From NCBI GenBank assembly GCA_002315565.1, contig DCHD01000004.1, positions 36,719-51,580 on the forward strand: a stretch of 14,862 nucleotides of DNA. Direction: 5' to 3'. The stretch is from Solobacterium sp. UBA1761. Its GTDB lineage: Bacteria > Bacillota_I > Bacilli_A > Erysipelotrichales > Erysipelotrichaceae. The notes beneath the pieces were generated by a model. It ran no database searches and was not told the DNA's origin. It saw only the letters and a list, made by a program, of their open reading frames with translations. Shown in pieces: positions 12,406 through 14,862 of this stretch (position 1 is its first letter; each line of letters starts with the position of its first letter). The position numbers were made by a program, and so were the translations under genes.

Positions 12406-14862
12406 CTATTCTTCTGAATCGTCGATAGCATTGACTTCAGTAACTTCACTTGGAAGCTGTTCGCTTTCAAGTTTAGCCTGCATCTTTGCTTCTCTGATTT
12501 CAGCAAGTTCAGCAGCTCTTTCTTTGATCAACTTAGTAGTTTCTCTTTCGAACTTAGAGCCTGTACCTGCTGGGATAAGTTTACCGATGATTACATTTTC
12601 CTTAATACCAAACAGAGTATCTACCTTGGCATTAACTGCAGCATCTGTAAGAACCTTTGTAGTTTCCTGGAATGATGCAGCTGACAGGAATGAATCAGTT
12701 TCAACTGAAGACTTAGAAATACCTAACAGCAGTGGTTCAAACTGTGCAGGAGCTTTACCGCTCATAAGAAGTTCGCCGTTCATTTCAGCCAGTCTTCTTG
12801 TAGAAATAGTCTGACCTACACAAAGTGAAGAATCACCAGAGTCAGTAACGATAACTTTCTTCAGCATCTGTTTGATGATAACTTCAACGTGCTTATCAGA
12901 AATATCGATACCGGCAACAGCGTATACCTTCTTAACTTCTCTTGAGATATAGTTCTGTACAGCCTGTACACCAGCAATAGCTAAGAGTTCCTTAGGATCA
13001 ACGTTACCTTCAGTCAGCTGTTCACCAGCCTTGACTGAATTGCCGATCTTAACAATGCCTCTGATAGTCTGAGTCAGACCACACTTGTGTTCAATTGTTT
13101 CCTTTTCATTAGTGATGGAAATAATGAAACCAGTATGATTCTCAGTATCTTCAATGGCAGTGATTTCACCATCGATCATAGCAAGTACTGCAGGGTGCTT
13201 AGGACATCTTGCTTCAAACAGTTCTTCAACTCGAGGAAGACCCTGAGTGATATCGGCGTCACCACCTGATGATGCAGCAACACCACCTGAGTGGAATGTA
13301 CGCATTGTCAGCTGTGTACCTGGTTCACCAATTGACTGGGCAGCCATGATACCAACTGCTTCACCGTTTTCTACAAGCTTGCCTGTAGCCATGTTACGGC
13401 CATAGCACTTACGGCAGATACCGTCACGGCACTTACATGTGAAGGTGTTTCTGATCTTCATACCAGTGATGCCTGCAGCAACGATAGAATCAGCAACGTT
13501 TTCATCGATGAATTCATCTTCGCCAACAAGTACTTCACCAGTCTTAGGATCAGCAACTGTTTCCTTAGAGTAACGTCCTACGATTCTGTCATAGAACTTT
13601 TCAATAAGGCTGTTATCCTTTGCGTCTCTGACATCAGCAACATAGTAACCCTGGTCAGTGTTACAGTCATCTTCGATGATCATAACGTCCTGAGCAACGT
13701 CAACAAGCCTTCTTGTCAGGTAGCCTGATTCAGCTGTCTTTAAGGCAGTATCGGTCAGACCTTTACGCACACCATGAGTTGAAATGAAGAATTCACTTAC
13801 ATCCAGACCCTCACGGAATGAAGAATAAATAGGAACTTCAATGATAGATGGCTGATATTCTTTCTTAGATTTGGACTGAGTTGGTCTACCCATCAGACCA
13901 CGCATACCTGCCATCTGAGTAAAGTTAGATTTGTTACCACGGGCACCTGATACATAAGACATTGAAATTGGAGAACGTCTAGGAAGGTTGTTCATAACGT
14001 CATCACCAATTGCGCCTGTTGTTTCAGCCCACAGTTTTGAGAAGTGCTTTTCCCATTCAGGAAGAGTCAGCTGACCTCTTCTTAATAAGTTCTGAAGAAC
14101 GTCTGCCTTCTGTTTTGCCTCTGTAACGAACTTCTGCTTATGAGGAGCTACGTTGATATCGGCAAGAGAAATAGTCATACCAGAAATAGTTGAGAATTCA
14201 AAGCCCAGATCCTTGACGTTATCAAGAATTGCAGCTGAACCTTCAGTCTTATATCTCTTGAATACTTCGGCGATACATGCAACAAGTGACTTCTTGATGA
14301 ATTCCTTGTGTAAAGGCTGAGCCTTGATGTATTCCTTGACATCTGTTCCAAGAGGAACAAAGTTGCCATGGTTAGTATTCTTCAGATTTTCTGGAGATAC
14401 TTCATTGATGTATGGGAAATCTTTAGGGAAAGCGCTGTTGAAGATCAGTTTACCAACAGTAGTAATCAGATACATACCGTTTTCTTCTTCAGTGAAGCAA
14501 GTCTTTCCAAGTGACTTTGCATAAACAGCGATTCTTGTGTGCAGGTGAACCTGCTTGTTGTCGTAAGCCATTAAAGCTTCATTAGGATCTTTATATACAT
14601 GGCCTTCAGCATCACCGAATCTTCTCCACATATCAGCAGCATCTTCGTTGCCTAATGTTTCGATCTGTTCTGCTTTGTCATAGAATTCCTGGGCAGTTTC
14701 TTCCATATTCAGGTAGAAATTACCAAGAACCATGTCCTGAGATGGAGTAACGATTGGTTTACCATCTTTTGGACCTAAGATGTTGTAAGAAGCCATCATC
14801 AGTACTTCTGCTTCAGCTCTTGCTTCTTCAGAAAGTGGAAGATGGACAGCCATCTGGTCACC
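12406..14862 (-). CDS. rpoC: DNA-directed RNA polymerase subunit beta' (partial, 5' end beyond window)
   Basis: The C-terminal 818 residues are present; the open frame continues off the right edge. The first visible residues, GDQMAVHLPLS, are the tail of the catalytic NADFDGDQMA motif, so only the last of its three magnesium-binding aspartates is in view. Counting from the Met of GDQM, the bridge helix is around 346-380 (FREGLDVSEFF, GVRKGLTDTALKTA). The second zinc site is Cys397, Cys473, Cys480 and Cys483. The trigger loop is QSIGEPGTQLTMRTFHSGG at 506-524, with Met517 and His521. A basic insertion of about nine residues (within 325-336) precedes the bridge helix. The acidic tail ends DDSEE, then TAG and a terminator. 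No large lineage insert is seen between bridge helix and trigger loop. Confidence 0.98.
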   Translation of the reverse strand, partial: GDQMAVHLPLSEEARAEAEVLMMASYNILGPKDGKPIVTPSQDMVLGNFYLNMEETAQEFYDKAEQIETLGNEDAADMWRRFGDAEGHVYKDPNEALMAYDNKQVHLHTRIAVYAKSLGKTCFTEEENGMYLITTVGKLIFNSAFPKDFPYINEVSPENLKNTNHGNFVPLGTDVKEYIKAQPLHKEFIKKSLVACIAEVFKRYKTEGSAAILDNVKDLGFEFSTISGMTISLADINVAPHKQKFVTEAKQKADVLQNLLRRGQLTLPEWEKHFSKLWAETTGAIGDDVMNNLPRRSPISMSYVSGARGNKSNFTQMAGMRGLMGRPTQSKSKKEYQPSIIEVPIYSSFREGLDVSEFFISTHGVRKGLTDTALKTAESGYLTRRLVDVAQDVMIIEDDCNTDQGYYVADVRDAKDNSLIEKFYDRIVGRYSKETVADPKTGEVLVGEDEFIDENVADSIVAAGITGMKIRNTFTCKCRDGICRKCYGRNMATGKLVENGEAVGIMAAQSIGEPGTQLTMRTFHSGGVAASSGGDADITQGLPRVEELFEARCPKHPAVLAMIDGEITAIEDTENHTGFIISITNEKETIEHKCGLTQTIRGIVKIGNSVKAGEQLTEGNVDPKELLAIAGVQAVQNYISREVKKVYAVAGIDISDKHVEVIIKQMLKKVIVTDSGDSSLCVGQTISTRRLAEMNGELLMSGKAPAQFEPLLLGISKSSVETDSFLSAASFQETTKVLTDAAVNAKVDTLFGIKENVIIGKLIPAGTGSKFERETTKLIKERAAELAEIREAKMQAKLESEQLPSEVTEVNAIDDSEE

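Noticed and set aside
12275..12814. A 179-codon plus-strand open frame opposite the rpoC 3' end
   Set aside because: It lies antisense to well-conserved rpoC codons and runs through the rpoC terminator; its product is a Ser/Leu-rich mirror of the rpoC codon pattern with no recognisable domain and no Shine-Dalgarno.
12406..14862. rpoC lacking its start, as a possible truncated gene
   Set aside because: The frame is open to the window edge and begins in the middle of the catalytic NADFDGDQMA motif, so it is cut by the window and not broken.

Overview
The window is a chromosomal segment of a low-GC Firmicute (about 40% GC by eye). The type-Z (zinc-ribbon) S14, the S10-spc gene order, the RpoC without large lineage inserts and the general look of the ribosomal proteins suggest an Erysipelotrichia-like member of the Bacillota. 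That placement is an inference, not a database result. Every gene that can be supported lies on the minus strand, so transcription runs from high to low coordinates. No tRNA, rRNA, CRISPR array, insertion sequence or prophage gene was seen.

Reading in the direction of transcription: the window opens inside rpoC (12406-14862, 5' end cut off just after the catalytic aspartates), which ends in a strong intrinsic terminator. A compact accessory operon follows (about 12342-6870): a possible 36-residue small ORF, a Cof-type HAD phosphatase with a GTG start and no Shine-Dalgarno sequence, a DapL-family aminotransferase, a dicarboxylate/amino-acid:cation symporter (DAACS) family transporter, an AT-rich lipoprotein joining one PASTA domain to YD-like repeats, and an MscS-family mechanosensitive channel. 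Its genes overlap or nearly touch, and a second intrinsic terminator closes it at 6797-6830.

Next come a sigma-A-type promoter and a leader of about 128 nt, followed by the S10-spc ribosomal protein operon in canonical order: rpsJ, rplC, rplD, rplW, rplB, rpsS, rplV, rpsC, rplP, rpmC, rpsQ, rplN, rplX, rplE and the start of rpsZ, which runs off the left edge.

The housekeeping blocks supply RNA polymerase and ribosome parts. The accessory operon reads as a small-molecule and envelope module: transporter, aminotransferase, phosphatase, surface lipoprotein and osmotic valve. The points most worth a second look are: paired active-site substitutions in the transporter and the aminotransferase; the PASTA/YD lipoprotein; the start arrangement of the HAD gene; the S10 leader RNA; divergence of L3, L22 and S3 at functional sites; a basic insertion before the RpoC bridge helix; the absence of the str operon between rpoC and rpsJ; and the complete absence of TGA as a stop codon in the 20 genes whose ends are visible.
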